Below, in pieces: positions 9,330-19,342 of a DNA stretch of 64,000 nucleotides. Numbering within the stretch: position 1 is the first letter of the stretch; every line of letters starts with the position of its first letter. The position numbers were made by a program, and so were the translations under genes. The stretch is from Mycobacterium sp. DL592. Lineage in GTDB: Bacteria > Actinomycetota > Actinomycetes > Mycobacteriales > Mycobacteriaceae. Location of the stretch: contig NZ_CP050192.1 in the NCBI RefSeq assembly GCF_011694515.1, positions 3,978,172-4,042,171 on the forward strand, in the 5' to 3' direction. A model generated the notes under the pieces. That model worked only from the letters and a program-made list of their open reading frames with translations, was not told where the DNA came from and did no database searches.

Positions 9330-10526
9330 GTGACGACACCCTTCGAAGTCAGCGGGCTGACGGCCCAGGCCCAGGAGAAGGAGCGCCTGCAGGACTGGGG
9401 CTCGCTGAGCTTCCGCGAACCGCTGACGGTGCTCGCCGAAAGCTATGCCGCAGCCGAACTCAACGACATCGGGGTCCACATCCTGCGCTCGAGCCTCGTG
9501 CACAGCCTGCGGATGCGGTTGCGCGCCCAGGAATGGATTCGGCGCCACCCGGAGATCCTGGACGAGCGCATCGTCGCGCCGATCGTCGTGGTCGGCATGA
9601 TGCGCAGCGGAACAACTCTGCTGCAACGGCTGCTGGCATGCGACGACCAGTTCCACTGCGCCTACGGCTGGGAAGTGGTGGAGGTCGCGCCCAAACTGGA
9701 CCACCAGTGGTCAGCTCAGGAGGACCCGCGCGTCGCGATCAGCGAAAAGCGGGAGGCGATCTCGCGTGAGATGACACCCGAACTGTTCGCCATCCATCCG
9801 ATGCATGCCCGCGAGCCCGAAGAGGAGATCGTCTTCCTCTCCGACGCGTTCCGGTCGCACGTTCCCGAATCCGGGGCGCACGTGCCGCGGTACCGGGCGT
9901 GGATCGATACCCAGGACTTCACCCCCGCCTACGCCTACCTCCATCGGATGCTGCAATTCCTGCAGTGGCAGAAGCGGCAATGTGGTCGGACCGCGCAACG
10001 CTGGGTGCTCAAGTCCCCCGCCCACCTGGGCTACCTCGACGTGCTGCGGGCACAGTTTCCCGACCTGCACATCGTGCACATGCACCGCGATCCCCGGGCC
10101 ACCATCGCCTCGGGTGCGAGCCTGAACGCCACCCTGCACGCAATGCACTCCGACCACGTCGACCGCAGCCGTGTCGGCGCGCAGTGGCTGGACAGGATGG
10201 GCTGGACGAACGACCGTGCGATGGCGGTGCGGTCGTCCTGGTCCGACGAGCCGGCAGTCTGCACCGACATCGAATTCGCCGACGCCGTGGCCGATCCCAT
10301 CGGCCAGGTAGCGCGCGTATACGACGCGATCGACGTGCCATTGACTCCGTCGGCCGAGGCGGCGATGCGTCGCTGGCTCGTCGAACGGCCGCGCGATCCG
10401 GCGCGACCACCTTATGCCGCAGCCGATTTCGGCCTCAGCGAGGCCCAGATCGACGAGCGATTCACGACCTACAACTCCCGCTTTCGTTCCGCTGCAGACA
10501 GTTCGAGGAGAAATGATGTTCGCTGA
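9330..10526 (+). CDS. sulfotransferase family protein
   Basis: A 398-residue PAPS-dependent sulfotransferase-like protein. The 5'-phosphosulfate-binding loop VVVGMMRSGTTLLQRLL begins near residue 90, and the 3'-phosphate-binding motif appears as HMHRDPRATIASG. This matches the Sulfotransf_3 group common in mycobacteria. The GTG at 9330 is chosen because the longer frame would run through the NTF2-like gene. It overlaps the next gene by 11 bp, implying translational coupling. The acceptor is unknown; the context (SDRs, NTF2-like) suggests a small hydroxylated lipid or sterol-like molecule. Confidence 0.85.
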   Translation: MTTPFEVSGLTAQAQEKERLQDWGSLSFREPLTVLAESYAAAELNDIGVHILRSSLVHSLRMRLRAQEWIRRHPEILDERIVAPIVVVGMMRSGTTLLQRLLACDDQFHCAYGWEVVEVAPKLDHQWSAQEDPRVAISEKREAISREMTPELFAIHPMHAREPEEEIVFLSDAFRSHVPESGAHVPRYRAWIDTQDFTPAYAYLHRMLQFLQWQKRQCGRTAQRWVLKSPAHLGYLDVLRAQFPDLHIVHMHRDPRATIASGASLNATLHAMHSDHVDRSRVGAQWLDRMGWTNDRAMAVRSSWSDEPAVCTDIEFADAVADPIGQVARVYDAIDVPLTPSAEAAMRRWLVERPRDPARPPYAAADFGLSEAQIDERFTTYNSRFRSAADSSRRNDVR

Positions 10527-11769
10527 CACAGATCACCCGGTCGCCACGGCCTCACAACACGAACAGGAACTGGCGGCGCTCGAACTCATGGAGCACCCCA
10601 CGGTCCGCGCGGCCTACAGCAAGGTCGCCGAAACCTGGCTGGGCCGCGCCAAGGCGTCCGACGCCATGCGCGCGGTGTTCGACGCCGCCTTCGCCGAAGT
10701 CATGTTCTCCGCGGCGGTGTGGTCGTCCAACCAAGACAAACTGCGGCCCAAGGTCACCTGTATCACCCGTCTGGGCCACCCGGTAGGCGGGCGCGCCATT
10801 CCCGGATCACGTTGGGGCATTGACAATCCCGACAGCGTGTACCGCGTCATCCCGATCTCCGGCGACGAACGCTACGAAATCCGGGGGCGGGTCGGCGAGC
10901 ATCGGATGACCGAGAACTACTTCACACTCTGGGATGCCAACATGGGTACCGTCGCCGTCCTCAACGGCCGCACCATGGCGGTCGACTCCGACGGGTCGTT
11001 CGTCATCACCGTCGACTCCGACCCCGCCGGTGATCGCCCCAATCATGTTCAAACCACCGGCGACGCCCACGAGTTCTACATTCGCGACGTGCTGCTGAAC
11101 TGGGACCGCGATGACCCGAACCACCTGACGGTGCAGCGGCTGGGCGACCCGCCGACCACCCCGCCGCGCACGCTCGACGAGCAGGCCGAGGCAACGGCCG
11201 ACATGATGGCCTATTTCGCCAACTTCACCGGCAAGCTCAGCCACGGTGTCTACAAGATGCCGCCCAACAACTTCAACCTCGCCTGGTCGGCCGACAAGGT
11301 CGGCGCGATGCGAAACCAGGTCTACGTGATGGGCCGCTTCGATCTGGCTCCCGGTGAGGCGTTCGTCGTCGACGTCGGCGACGGCGGGGCCGAATACTTC
11401 ACCGTTCCGCTGAGCAACATCTGGGGCACGACGCTCGACATCGTCGACCGCACCGGCAGCCTCAACAAGTCCCAGTCCGTCGCCAACGACGACGGCACGT
11501 ACACCTACGTCATCTCCCCCACCGATCCCGGGGTCGCCAACTGGATCGACTCCGACGGTCTGCGCGAAGGGATTCTGACGCTGCGCATGGCCGAGTTCGG
11601 GCCCGACGGGCCCACCGAGGATCTGGGTGCCCGCGGCCGGGTCGTCAAGCTCGACGACCTCGAAGCCCAGGTGCCGGGGCTGCGCCGGGTGTCCGAGCAG
11701 GAACGCGCGACCGAGCTCGCCGAACGCCGGGCAGCGTATCTGCGCCGGCTGCCAGAAGGGACGAACTGA
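10516..11769 (+). CDS. DUF1214-like domain protein
   Basis: A 417-residue cytosolic protein without signal peptide or membrane segment. The middle part (YRVIPISGDERYEIRGRVG ... VQTTGDAHEFYIRDVLLNWD) is beta-rich, and the C-terminal part (VYVMGRFDLAPGEAFVVDVG ... EYFTVPLSNIWGTTLD) resembles the DUF1214 sandwich. It has no assigned function that I know. The second of two adjacent ATGs (10516) is preferred, five bases after GGAG. It sits between a sulfotransferase and an SDR with 11-bp overlap and 1-bp gap, so it must act in the same pathway, perhaps as a binding protein. Confidence 0.7.
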   Translation: MFADTDHPVATASQHEQELAALELMEHPTVRAAYSKVAETWLGRAKASDAMRAVFDAAFAEVMFSAAVWSSNQDKLRPKVTCITRLGHPVGGRAIPGSRWGIDNPDSVYRVIPISGDERYEIRGRVGEHRMTENYFTLWDANMGTVAVLNGRTMAVDSDGSFVITVDSDPAGDRPNHVQTTGDAHEFYIRDVLLNWDRDDPNHLTVQRLGDPPTTPPRTLDEQAEATADMMAYFANFTGKLSHGVYKMPPNNFNLAWSADKVGAMRNQVYVMGRFDLAPGEAFVVDVGDGGAEYFTVPLSNIWGTTLDIVDRTGSLNKSQSVANDDGTYTYVISPTDPGVANWIDSDGLREGILTLRMAEFGPDGPTEDLGARGRVVKLDDLEAQVPGLRRVSEQERATELAERRAAYLRRLPEGTN

Positions 11770-11770
11770 T

Positions 11771-12607
11771 ATGGGCCGCTGGTTGATCACGGGCTGCTCC
11801 ACCGGAATCGGGCGTGAGATCGCCCGCGCGGCACTGGAATCGGGGCACTGCGTCGTAGTGACCGCGCGCCGCACCGAGACCGTCAGCGACCTGGTCGACG
11901 AGTTCGGCGAGCGGGCGGTAGCGGTGGCACTCGACGTGACCGACAAGGAGCAGATCGCCGCCGCGGTTCAGGCCGCTCACGATGCCTTCGGTGGCATCGA
12001 CGTCCTGGTCAACAACGCCGGCAACGGATACCTGTCCGCTGTCGAGGAGGGCGAGGACGAGCAGGTTCGTAAGTTGTTCGACACCAACTACTTCGGCGTC
12101 GTCGACACCATCAAGGCCGTACTGCCGGGGATGCGCGCCAACAAGTCCGGATATATCGTCAACATCTCGTCGATGACCGGCCTGGTGGCCAACCCGCCCA
12201 ACGCCTACTATTCGTCGACCAAGTTCGCCCTCGAAGCGCTGACTGAAGCCCTGGCCCAGGAGGTCAAACCGTTCGGCATCAAGGTGAGCGCCATCGAACC
12301 AGGAGCGTTCCGCACCGACTGGGCCGCACGCTCGATGTGGGAGTCGGACTCACCGATCGGTGACTACGAGGAAAACGTCGGCAGCCGAAAGACTTTGATC
12401 AAGGAGTTCGCCAACCATCTTCCCGGCGACCCCCGCAAGGTCGCCGAAGCGGTACTGCTGCTGTCGACCCTGGACGAGCCGCCGCTGCGGCTGCTGCTCG
12501 GCCGCGACGTCCTCAAAGCAGTGCGCGACAAGATCGCGGCGCTGTCGGCATCGATCGACGAATGGGAAGCGGTCACCAAGAACGTGAACTTCCCCGCCGG
12601 ACAGTAG
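11771..12607 (+). CDS. short-chain dehydrogenase/reductase
   Basis: A 278-residue classical SDR: TGCSTGIGREIA cofactor motif near residues 8-19, NNAG (VNNAGNGYL), catalytic Ser in NISSMTG and the YYSSTK active site (Tyr-x3-Lys). The ATG is one base after the previous stop. The substrate is unknown, but the five-gene context suggests oxidation or reduction of a ring or side-chain alcohol. Confidence 0.88.
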   Translation: MGRWLITGCSTGIGREIARAALESGHCVVVTARRTETVSDLVDEFGERAVAVALDVTDKEQIAAAVQAAHDAFGGIDVLVNNAGNGYLSAVEEGEDEQVRKLFDTNYFGVVDTIKAVLPGMRANKSGYIVNISSMTGLVANPPNAYYSSTKFALEALTEALAQEVKPFGIKVSAIEPGAFRTDWAARSMWESDSPIGDYEENVGSRKTLIKEFANHLPGDPRKVAEAVLLLSTLDEPPLRLLLGRDVLKAVRDKIAALSASIDEWEAVTKNVNFPAGQ

Positions 12608-12614
12608 GACAGGA

Positions 12615-13445
12615 ATGTCCGACGCCGCTGGGGAGCTCACCGGCAAGGTCGCGTTCATCTCCGGGGCCGCCCGCGGGATGGGCCGCGCGCATGCCATCAG
12701 GCTGGCCACCGCCGGCGCCGACATCGTCGCGATCGATGCCTGCACCGAGTTCGAGGCCACCGACTACCCCGGTTCGACTGTCGAAGACCTCATGGCCACA
12801 ACGGCTCTGGTCGAGGCACAGGGCCGCCGGGTTTTGGCCCGCCAGGTCGACATCCGAGATCCCGCGGCGCTCGAGTCGGTGGTGGCCGACGCTGTCACCG
12901 ACCTCGGCTCGATCGACATCGTTATCGCCAACGCGGGAATCATCCGGGTCACCGGCAGCGACAGGCGAGCTCAGACGTTCCGCGAGATCGTCGAGACAAA
13001 TCTCATCGGCACCTGGAACACCGTGGACGCGGCCATGCCGGCCATGATCGCCGGCGGGCGCGGGGGTTCCATCGTGTTGGTCAGCTCCACGCAGGGCATC
13101 AAGGCGTCGGGATCGGACCGGCCAGGGATCCAGGCGTACGGTGCGTCCAAACGCGCCCTGGTGGCATTGATGCAGGGCTGGGCCGTTCAGCTTGCGCCGC
13201 ATTCGATCCGGGTCAACACGATCCACCCCACCGGTGTGGCGACCGACATGATCATCAACGACGCGTCCATCGCCCTTGCCGCGGCCGGAGACGCCTGGCT
13301 GGCCAGTCAGCAGAACGCGCTGCCGATCGCGCTGCTGCAGCCGGAGCAGATCGCCGAGGCGGTGGCGTGGCTGGTGTCCGACGCAGCTGGGTTCATCACC
13401 GGCACTTCATGGCCGCTTGATGCCGGATTTACTGTGGCGCAATAG
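12615..13445 (+). CDS. mycofactocin-coupled type SDR
   Basis: A 276-residue SDR with GAARGMGRAHA at the N-terminus, then the insertion EATDYPGSTVEDLMATTALV between the second strand and its helix that is typical of mycofactocin-dependent SDRs (TIGR03971 as I recall it). These hold NAD(H) tightly and pass electrons to the peptide-derived cofactor mycofactocin. Catalytic residues: SSTQG and YGASK. It ends with the usual GTSWPLDAGF. AGGA precedes the ATG by five bases. Last gene of the operon; its 3' end overlaps the opposite-strand enoyl-CoA hydratase gene by 17 bp. Confidence 0.85.
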   Translation: MSDAAGELTGKVAFISGAARGMGRAHAIRLATAGADIVAIDACTEFEATDYPGSTVEDLMATTALVEAQGRRVLARQVDIRDPAALESVVADAVTDLGSIDIVIANAGIIRVTGSDRRAQTFREIVETNLIGTWNTVDAAMPAMIAGGRGGSIVLVSSTQGIKASGSDRPGIQAYGASKRALVALMQGWAVQLAPHSIRVNTIHPTGVATDMIINDASIALAAAGDAWLASQQNALPIALLQPEQIAEAVAWLVSDAAGFITGTSWPLDAGFTVAQ

Positions 13446-14226
13446 TTTCCGGCCATACCGGTGGACGCTTGTCGATGAAGGCCTGGACACCCTCGAGTGC
13501 GCACGGGTCCATCATGTTGGCGGCCATCGTCGCACCCGCGTCGTCGTAGGCGGCCTCGATACCTGATTCGATCTGGCGGTAGAACAGGGCCTTGCCGACT
13601 GCCAGGGCGGCGCGCGGCTTGGCCACGATACGTGCCAGCAGGGTCTCGATCTCCGCGTCGAGCGCGTCGGGATCGGCGACCCGGTTGACCAGGCCGAGTT
13701 CCCGGGCCTCCTCGGCGCCGACGAAGTCGCCGGTGACCAGCATCTCGAAGGCCGCCTTGCGGGGCACGTTGCGGGACAAGGCGACTCCGGGCGTCGAGCA
13801 GAACAGTCCGACGTTGATACCACTGACGGCGAAGCGGGCGTCCCGGCTGGCCACCGCGAGGTCACACATCGCGACCAGCTGGCAGCCTGCCGCCGTCGCC
13901 AGACCGTGCACCCGGGCGATCACCGGGACGGGCAGCCGCTGGATCGACAGCATGACCGCGGTGCACTGGGCGAAGAGCTGCTCGTAGTAGTCCAGCGACG
14001 GCTCGGCACGCATCTCCTTCAGATCGTGCCCGGCGCAGAAGGCCTTACCGGCGGCGCCGAGGACGACGGCACGGACAGCATCGTCACCGGCGAGAGTGTC
14101 CAGCGCGGCGCCGAGGGCGGTGAGCATCGCTTCGGACAGGGCGTTGAAGGACTGTGGCCGGTTCAGTGTCAGGGTGACGACGCCGCGTTCGTCTTGGTCG
14201 TGTCGCACCAGTGGTTCGCCGGTCAC
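13429..14226 (-). CDS. enoyl-CoA hydratase/isomerase family protein
   Basis: A 265-residue crotonase-fold protein. The first oxyanion-hole segment is AFCAGHDLKEM and the second is HGLATAAGCQLVAMCDLAVA; a C-terminal helix follows (GVQAFIDKRPPVW). The crotonase catalytic Glu after the GG position appears replaced (AAGCQL), so hydratase activity is not assured. The GTG start at 14226 overlaps the TGA of the 32-codon ORF upstream in a GTGA arrangement, which I take as translational coupling and as support for this start over the longer frame from 14286. Confidence 0.85.
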   Translation of the reverse strand: MTGEPLVRHDQDERGVVTLTLNRPQSFNALSEAMLTALGAALDTLAGDDAVRAVVLGAAGKAFCAGHDLKEMRAEPSLDYYEQLFAQCTAVMLSIQRLPVPVIARVHGLATAAGCQLVAMCDLAVASRDARFAVSGINVGLFCSTPGVALSRNVPRKAAFEMLVTGDFVGAEEARELGLVNRVADPDALDAEIETLLARIVAKPRAALAVGKALFYRQIESGIEAAYDDAGATMAANMMDPCALEGVQAFIDKRPPVWPETIAPQ

Positions 14227-14321
14227 GGCTTCCGCCGTTTCTCCAGCCGGACCACCCCATAGGTGATGCCGCCGGCGACGAGCCATCGTGTGGTGCGCAG
14301 CTTTCGAGGCATCCGGCTCAT
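14223..14321 (-). CDS. small basic 32-residue protein, possibly membrane-associated
   Basis: An ATG at 14321 opens MSRMPRKLRTTRWLVAGGIT and ends LEKRRKP. It has one hydrophobic stretch (WLVAGGITYGVV) flanked by lysine/arginine clusters, compatible with a small membrane-anchored protein. Its stop codon overlaps the GTG of the enoyl-CoA hydratase by GTGA, as do many genuine gene pairs in this window. I recognise no family. It might instead be only a leader peptide. Confidence 0.45.
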   Translation of the reverse strand: MSRMPRKLRTTRWLVAGGITYGVVRLEKRRKP

Positions 14322-14349
14322 CCAGCGAGGCTAGCGCGGTGCGGCGCCA

Positions 14350-15006
14350 TCAGGCCGGAGCGGTCTGCATGGATCCGAGGTAGTAGGTCTCCCGGCCGGT
14401 CGGATACCCGCCACCGTCGGTGGCGATGTGGACGTGGTCGTAGTGGTTGGCGGTCTCGTTGCCGTAGTCTGCTGTCCAGCTGGGCGCACCGATGCCCGGG
14501 TAGAAGCCCTGTCGCCAGATGACGTGCAGCACTCCCCACCGCTTGGCGTTGGCCAGGGCGTAGCCGGCGATCTGGTTGCCCAGATCGATGCCCTCTTTGG
14601 TGTGGTAGTTCGGGATCATCACGTCGACGGCCAGCCCGTTGGGATGCCACTTCAGCGGATCCTGGCGGTAGCCGTACATGGTCTTGATTTCCAGGAACAT
14701 CACGCTGATCGCGCGGGCTACCCAGATGGTGTGGATCTGCATCCCCTTCTCGTCCACGTCGCCGGGCGGCAGCGCGAACTGGAAACTCGCCGCGTCGGCC
14801 ACCGGGGCGCTGGCGGCGAGCAGTTCGGCCTCGGTCGGGCTGGCCACGTTCGGTGCGGGCGGCGCTGTCGACGTCGGCGATGCGGCGGGCGCGGCAGTCC
14901 GGTGCGAGGTCTCGTGGCTCTGGGCGTAGAACATCGCGCCGGAGATGACGACGGACAGCCCGGCCGCCAACCAGCGACCCGCGTTACCGCCCAGCACCTT
15001 CGCCAC
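14350..15006 (-). CDS. membrane-anchored protein with a peptidase M15-like C-terminal domain
   Basis: A 218-residue protein. An N-terminal hydrophobic segment (WLAAGLSVVISGAMFYAQ, about residues 12-29) is followed by a Pro/Ala/Ser/Thr linker and a C-terminal domain containing KWHPNGLAVDVMIPN and, near the end, NHYDHVHIAT. The spaced H...GxAxDV and HxDHVH elements are like the zinc ligands of M15/LAS-type D,D-peptidases; I infer a periplasmic cell-wall-related role, enzymatic activity unproven. The GTG at 15006 is chosen because the upstream frame is low-complexity and overlaps another gene. Confidence 0.65.
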   Translation of the reverse strand: MAKVLGGNAGRWLAAGLSVVISGAMFYAQSHETSHRTAAPAASPTSTAPPAPNVASPTEAELLAASAPVADAASFQFALPPGDVDEKGMQIHTIWVARAISVMFLEIKTMYGYRQDPLKWHPNGLAVDVMIPNYHTKEGIDLGNQIAGYALANAKRWGVLHVIWRQGFYPGIGAPSWTADYGNETANHYDHVHIATDGGGYPTGRETYYLGSMQTAPA

Positions 15007-15094
15007 GACGAGCAGCTTACTTTCGCCACGAGTGAGCCGTGACGACCTTGGCCAGCGAGGAATGCTGACTGTGGGGGCTAGTGCACGCCGGGGG

Positions 15095-15301
15095 TCAGCA
15101 CTCGCAGGCGTAGCCGTCGCTGTCGCGGTCCTGGCTCGGGGTGTACAGGGGGCTGTCGGTGGTGATGTCGCAGTACCCTGCCGCCTTGGCTGCCGTGCAG
15201 TTCTTGAATGGCCTGCTCGGTTCTGCACTCGCAGGTGCTGCGACACCGATGGCGATTGCAGCGAATGCGGATGCGACTACCACGCCAACTACTCGACTCA
15301 C
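15095..15301 (-). CDS. secreted excalibur calcium-binding domain protein
   Basis: A 68-residue pre-protein. A signal peptide (VVGVVVASAFAAIAIGVAA, cleavage likely after APASA) precedes one excalibur domain: FKNCTAAKAAGYCDI and DRDSDGYACEC, with the DxDxDG calcium loop and paired cysteines. Excalibur domains occur on actinobacterial extracellular proteins. The GTG at 15301 has GGAG five bases upstream and gives a standard signal peptide; the GTG at 15322 would add seven residues. Confidence 0.82.
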   Translation of the reverse strand: MSRVVGVVVASAFAAIAIGVAAPASAEPSRPFKNCTAAKAAGYCDITTDSPLYTPSQDRDSDGYACEC

Positions 15302-15564
15302 GACGGCTCCAACTTCATACACAGGGCTGACTGGACAATATGAAGATATTGGACTCCTGCCGATATCAGACCAAAAGTCCGAAAATTAGCTGAGCAGCCA
15401 TGCGGGCGCCGACCCTTGTCGGGTGTGCAGCGCGATACGCGGTCAGCGGCGAGTCGCGAACGAAACCGCACCATCGACGATCGCGACGCAACCCGGCAGC
15501 GGCCTCCCCGAACAACGAAAACACCCCCGGCCCAACAGGACCGGGGGTGTTTCGTAGCGACTAT
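15302..15564. other. intergenic region upstream of the excalibur gene and downstream of groEL1
   Basis: 263 bases with no convincing gene. The part near 15330-15380 is A+T-rich and probably carries the excalibur gene promoter; the groEL1 terminator hairpin is at 15519-15552. Confidence 0.4.
15519..15552 (-). terminator. rho-independent-like terminator of groES-groEL1
   Basis: A 12-bp perfect stem (AAACACCCCCGG / CCGGGGGTGTTT) with a 10-nt loop begins 12 bases after the groEL1 stop. On the minus strand it is followed by TCGTTGTT, a broken U-tract. Confidence 0.75.
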
Positions 15565-17254
<1,690 letters not shown>

Positions 17255-17264
17255 TACACGGGTG

Positions 17265-17567
17265 CTACTTGTTGACGACCGCCAGCACGTCGCGTGCCGA
17301 CAGGATCAGGTACTCCTCGCCGTTGTACTTGATCTCGGTGCCGCCGTACTTGCTGTAGATGACGGTGTCGCCCTCGGCGACGTCGAGCGGGATCCGCTTC
17401 TCGCCATCCTCGTCCCACCGGCCGGGGCCGACGGCGACGACGGTGCCTTCCTGCGGCTTCTCCTTGGCGGTATCCGGAATGACCAGACCCGACGCTGTGG
17501 TCGTCTCGGCCTCGTTGGCCTGTACGAGGATCTTGTCCTCGAGTGGCTTGATGTTCACGCTCGCCAC
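17265..17567 (-). CDS. groES: 10-kDa chaperonin GroES
   Basis: A 100-residue co-chaperonin. N-terminal [12 protein letters not shown], the mobile loop [16 protein letters not shown], and C-terminal [20 protein letters not shown] are all typical. The GTG at 17567 follows GGAGG at about 8 nt. First gene of the groES-groEL1 operon, with a leader of roughly 140 nt after the CIRCE-controlled promoter. Confidence 0.96.
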   Translation of the reverse strand: MASVNIKPLEDKILVQANEAETTTASGLVIPDTAKEKPQEGTVVAVGPGRWDEDGEKRIPLDVAEGDTVIYSKYGGTEIKYNGEEYLILSARDVLAVVNK

Positions 17568-17704
17568 GATGGAGCCCTCCACTGTTAGGGGTGCGGGCCC
17601 GGGGCTTTTCCCCGGACCTGTCGGTTTAACCAGGTGTTCGGCATACGTCCAAGCCTTCGCGCCGTCGTCGCGGGAGCCGGCGCAGGGGGTTGGCCGCGTG
17701 CCAC

Positions 17705-17736
17705 CTAGCACTCTATACATGAGAGTGCTAGCACTC
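17705..17736. promoter_or_regulatory. CIRCE operator (HrcA site) with a third half-site
   Basis: CTAGCACTC (17705-17713), nine-base spacer, GAGTGCTAG (17723-17731) is a standard CIRCE element. A further CTAGCACTC at 17728-17736 overlaps it, making GAGTGCTAGCACTC (17723-17736) a perfect 14-bp palindrome. The element covers the groES promoter. Confidence 0.9.
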
Positions 17737-17738
17737 AA
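17710..17738 (-). promoter_or_regulatory. groES-groEL1 promoter
   Basis: Minus strand -35 TTGAGT (17733-17738), 17-bp spacer, -10 TAGAGT (17710-17715). Both hexamers are embedded in the CIRCE half-sites, so HrcA binding would occlude RNA polymerase. Confidence 0.65.
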
Positions 17739-17767
17739 GGGTGGCCCGGCGCAGATTCGCCCACGGC

Positions 17768-18772
17768 TTAGCCCGCAGGCCGCCCGGACCGCTCGTAGGC
17801 CACCCGGACGTCCCCGAAAAACGCGATTACCAGGGCATTGAACAGGTCGGCCCGCTCCCACTGCAGGAAGTGCCCGGCCCCGGGCAGCACGACGGGTCCG
17901 GTCCGGTCGGTGAAGGCCACCTCGCAGGTGTGCACGAACTCGGGGCCGACGACCTGATCGTCCATCCCGTAGAGCAACAGGGTCGGCACGTCGACCTTGC
18001 GGTCCATGATGGGCGCCTCGCTGACCGCCCGGCCATAGGCCATCTGGTAGACCGCCCAGCCCGCCCGCAGCCGCTCCTCGGTGGCGAACGGCTCGGTCAT
18101 GAAGTCGACGTCGGTGTCGTCGAACGTGCCCGGCGAAGCCCACAATCGATGGCCGTACATGCCGGAGACATAGCGGCGGCGCTTGTCGGCGGTGTCGAGT
18201 TCGGCGGCCAGCACGTCGGGTGTCTGCCCCTGAAGCCGGCGGTAGTCGCCGGTCGGCCCGTCACGCAGGACGGCCGCCGGGTCGATGCCCGCGGCGATGT
18301 AGTCCTCGAAGACCAGCGGTGGCACCGAATCGAAGAACACCAACTTGTCGACGAACCCGTCGAAGCGGTGGATCAGGTCGATTGCGACGACACCGCCGAC
18401 ATCGCCGCCGACCACACCGCAGCGCCCGTGACCGAGCACGTCGTGCACCAGGTGGTAGACGTCGCGGCTGTAGGCGGCGAAGTCGTAGACGTCGTCGGCC
18501 GACAGATCGGAATCGCCATAGCCGCGCAGATCCGGCGCGATGACCTCGTAACCGGCGTCGGCCAGGGCGGCGATGTTGCGCCACCAGATGCGCTTGGTCT
18601 CGGGATAGCCGTGCAGCAGCAGAAGCGGGTAGCCGCCCACGCCTTCGTGCACGTAGGCCAGCGACAGCCCGTCGCGGCCGGGGCTGGGCGGGACCTCACT
18701 GCGGTGGATCGTGAACGCGTCGGGCGCGGGGGTGGCCGGTTGCGCCGGCCGCAGCCGCAGGTCGTAGTGCAT
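17768..18772 (-). CDS. alpha/beta hydrolase, epoxide hydrolase/haloacetate dehalogenase-like
   Basis: A 334-residue alpha/beta hydrolase. The oxyanion motif [11 protein letters not shown] is of the HGxP type; the nucleophile elbow is GGDVGG with Asp instead of Ser, as in epoxide hydrolases and haloalkane/fluoroacetate dehalogenases; the catalytic His is in GAGHFLQWE near the end. The substrate is not deducible. The ATG at 18772 follows an in-frame GTG. A 59-bp tandem repeat separates it from the NTF2-like gene upstream, and the groES promoter starts about 30 bp after its stop. Confidence 0.85.
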   Translation of the reverse strand: MHYDLRLRPAQPATPAPDAFTIHRSEVPPSPGRDGLSLAYVHEGVGGYPLLLLHGYPETKRIWWRNIAALADAGYEVIAPDLRGYGDSDLSADDVYDFAAYSRDVYHLVHDVLGHGRCGVVGGDVGGVVAIDLIHRFDGFVDKLVFFDSVPPLVFEDYIAAGIDPAAVLRDGPTGDYRRLQGQTPDVLAAELDTADKRRRYVSGMYGHRLWASPGTFDDTDVDFMTEPFATEERLRAGWAVYQMAYGRAVSEAPIMDRKVDVPTLLLYGMDDQVVGPEFVHTCEVAFTDRTGPVVLPGAGHFLQWERADLFNALVIAFFGDVRVAYERSGRPAG

Positions 18773-18777
18773 CACTA

Positions 18778-18910
18778 GTCGAACGCGCGGGGCCGGATTG
18801 CGCTTCTCCTCACCGGGCTCATCCTTCGCCCGGCTTGTCGAACGCGCGCGGCCGGATTGCGCTTCTCCTCACCGGGCTCATCCTTCGCCCGGCTTGTCGA
18901 ACGCGCGGGG
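18778..18910. repeat. 59-bp tandem direct repeat (2.25 copies)
   Basis: Copy 1 is 18778-18836 and copy 2 is 18837-18895, differing at one base; the first 15 bases of a third copy (18896-18910) lie inside the 3' end of the NTF2-like gene. The unit therefore includes a copy of that gene's last codons and stop. Confidence 0.85.
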
Positions 18911-19342
18911 ATCGATGAGCAGGTGATCGGAGACGTCGCCCACCATCTCGACATCGGCCTTGCGCTCGGTGAAGTACCAGCCGTCGCCGTCGCGGGCGAA
19001 GCGGTCGTAGTAGCGGCCGGCGACGATCGGCTGGAACGCCACGGCGTCGGTGGCCTGGACGACCAGGAAGGTCGACCGGGCAGCAGCACTGTGGCCGTCG
19101 AGGTCGATGAGAGCGTTGAGGACGAGGTGCCGAGTCTTGGGCGTGCCCCCATCGGGGAAGCGGCGGGTGGTCATCGCGAACAAGCCGGCGATGTTCTCCG
19201 CACCGGACACCGTCGGTGTCTTGGCACCGCCGAAGGTGGCGCGGCTCAACAACTGCCCGACGCCGTCGAAGTCACCGGCGTCGATGAGTTCGGCGTAGCG
19301 GTACAGCAGTTCGGCGATCTCCAGCTTGTCGGCCGCGCTCAT
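18878..19342 (-). CDS. NTF2/SnoaL-like protein
   Basis: A 154-residue protein of the NTF2/SnoaL superfamily ([51 protein letters not shown]) and a paralogue of the protein at 8879-9322. Its ATG overlaps the tsaD stop by ATGA, so it is probably the next gene of the tsaE-tsaB-rimI-tsaD transcript. Its last codons (DKPGEG) and stop are part of the 59-bp tandem repeat unit. Catalytic role unknown. Confidence 0.8.
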   Translation of the reverse strand: MSAADKLEIAELLYRYAELIDAGDFDGVGQLLSRATFGGAKTPTVSGAENIAGLFAMTTRRFPDGGTPKTRHLVLNALIDLDGHSAAARSTFLVVQATDAVAFQPIVAGRYYDRFARDGDGWYFTERKADVEMVGDVSDHLLIDPRAFDKPGEG

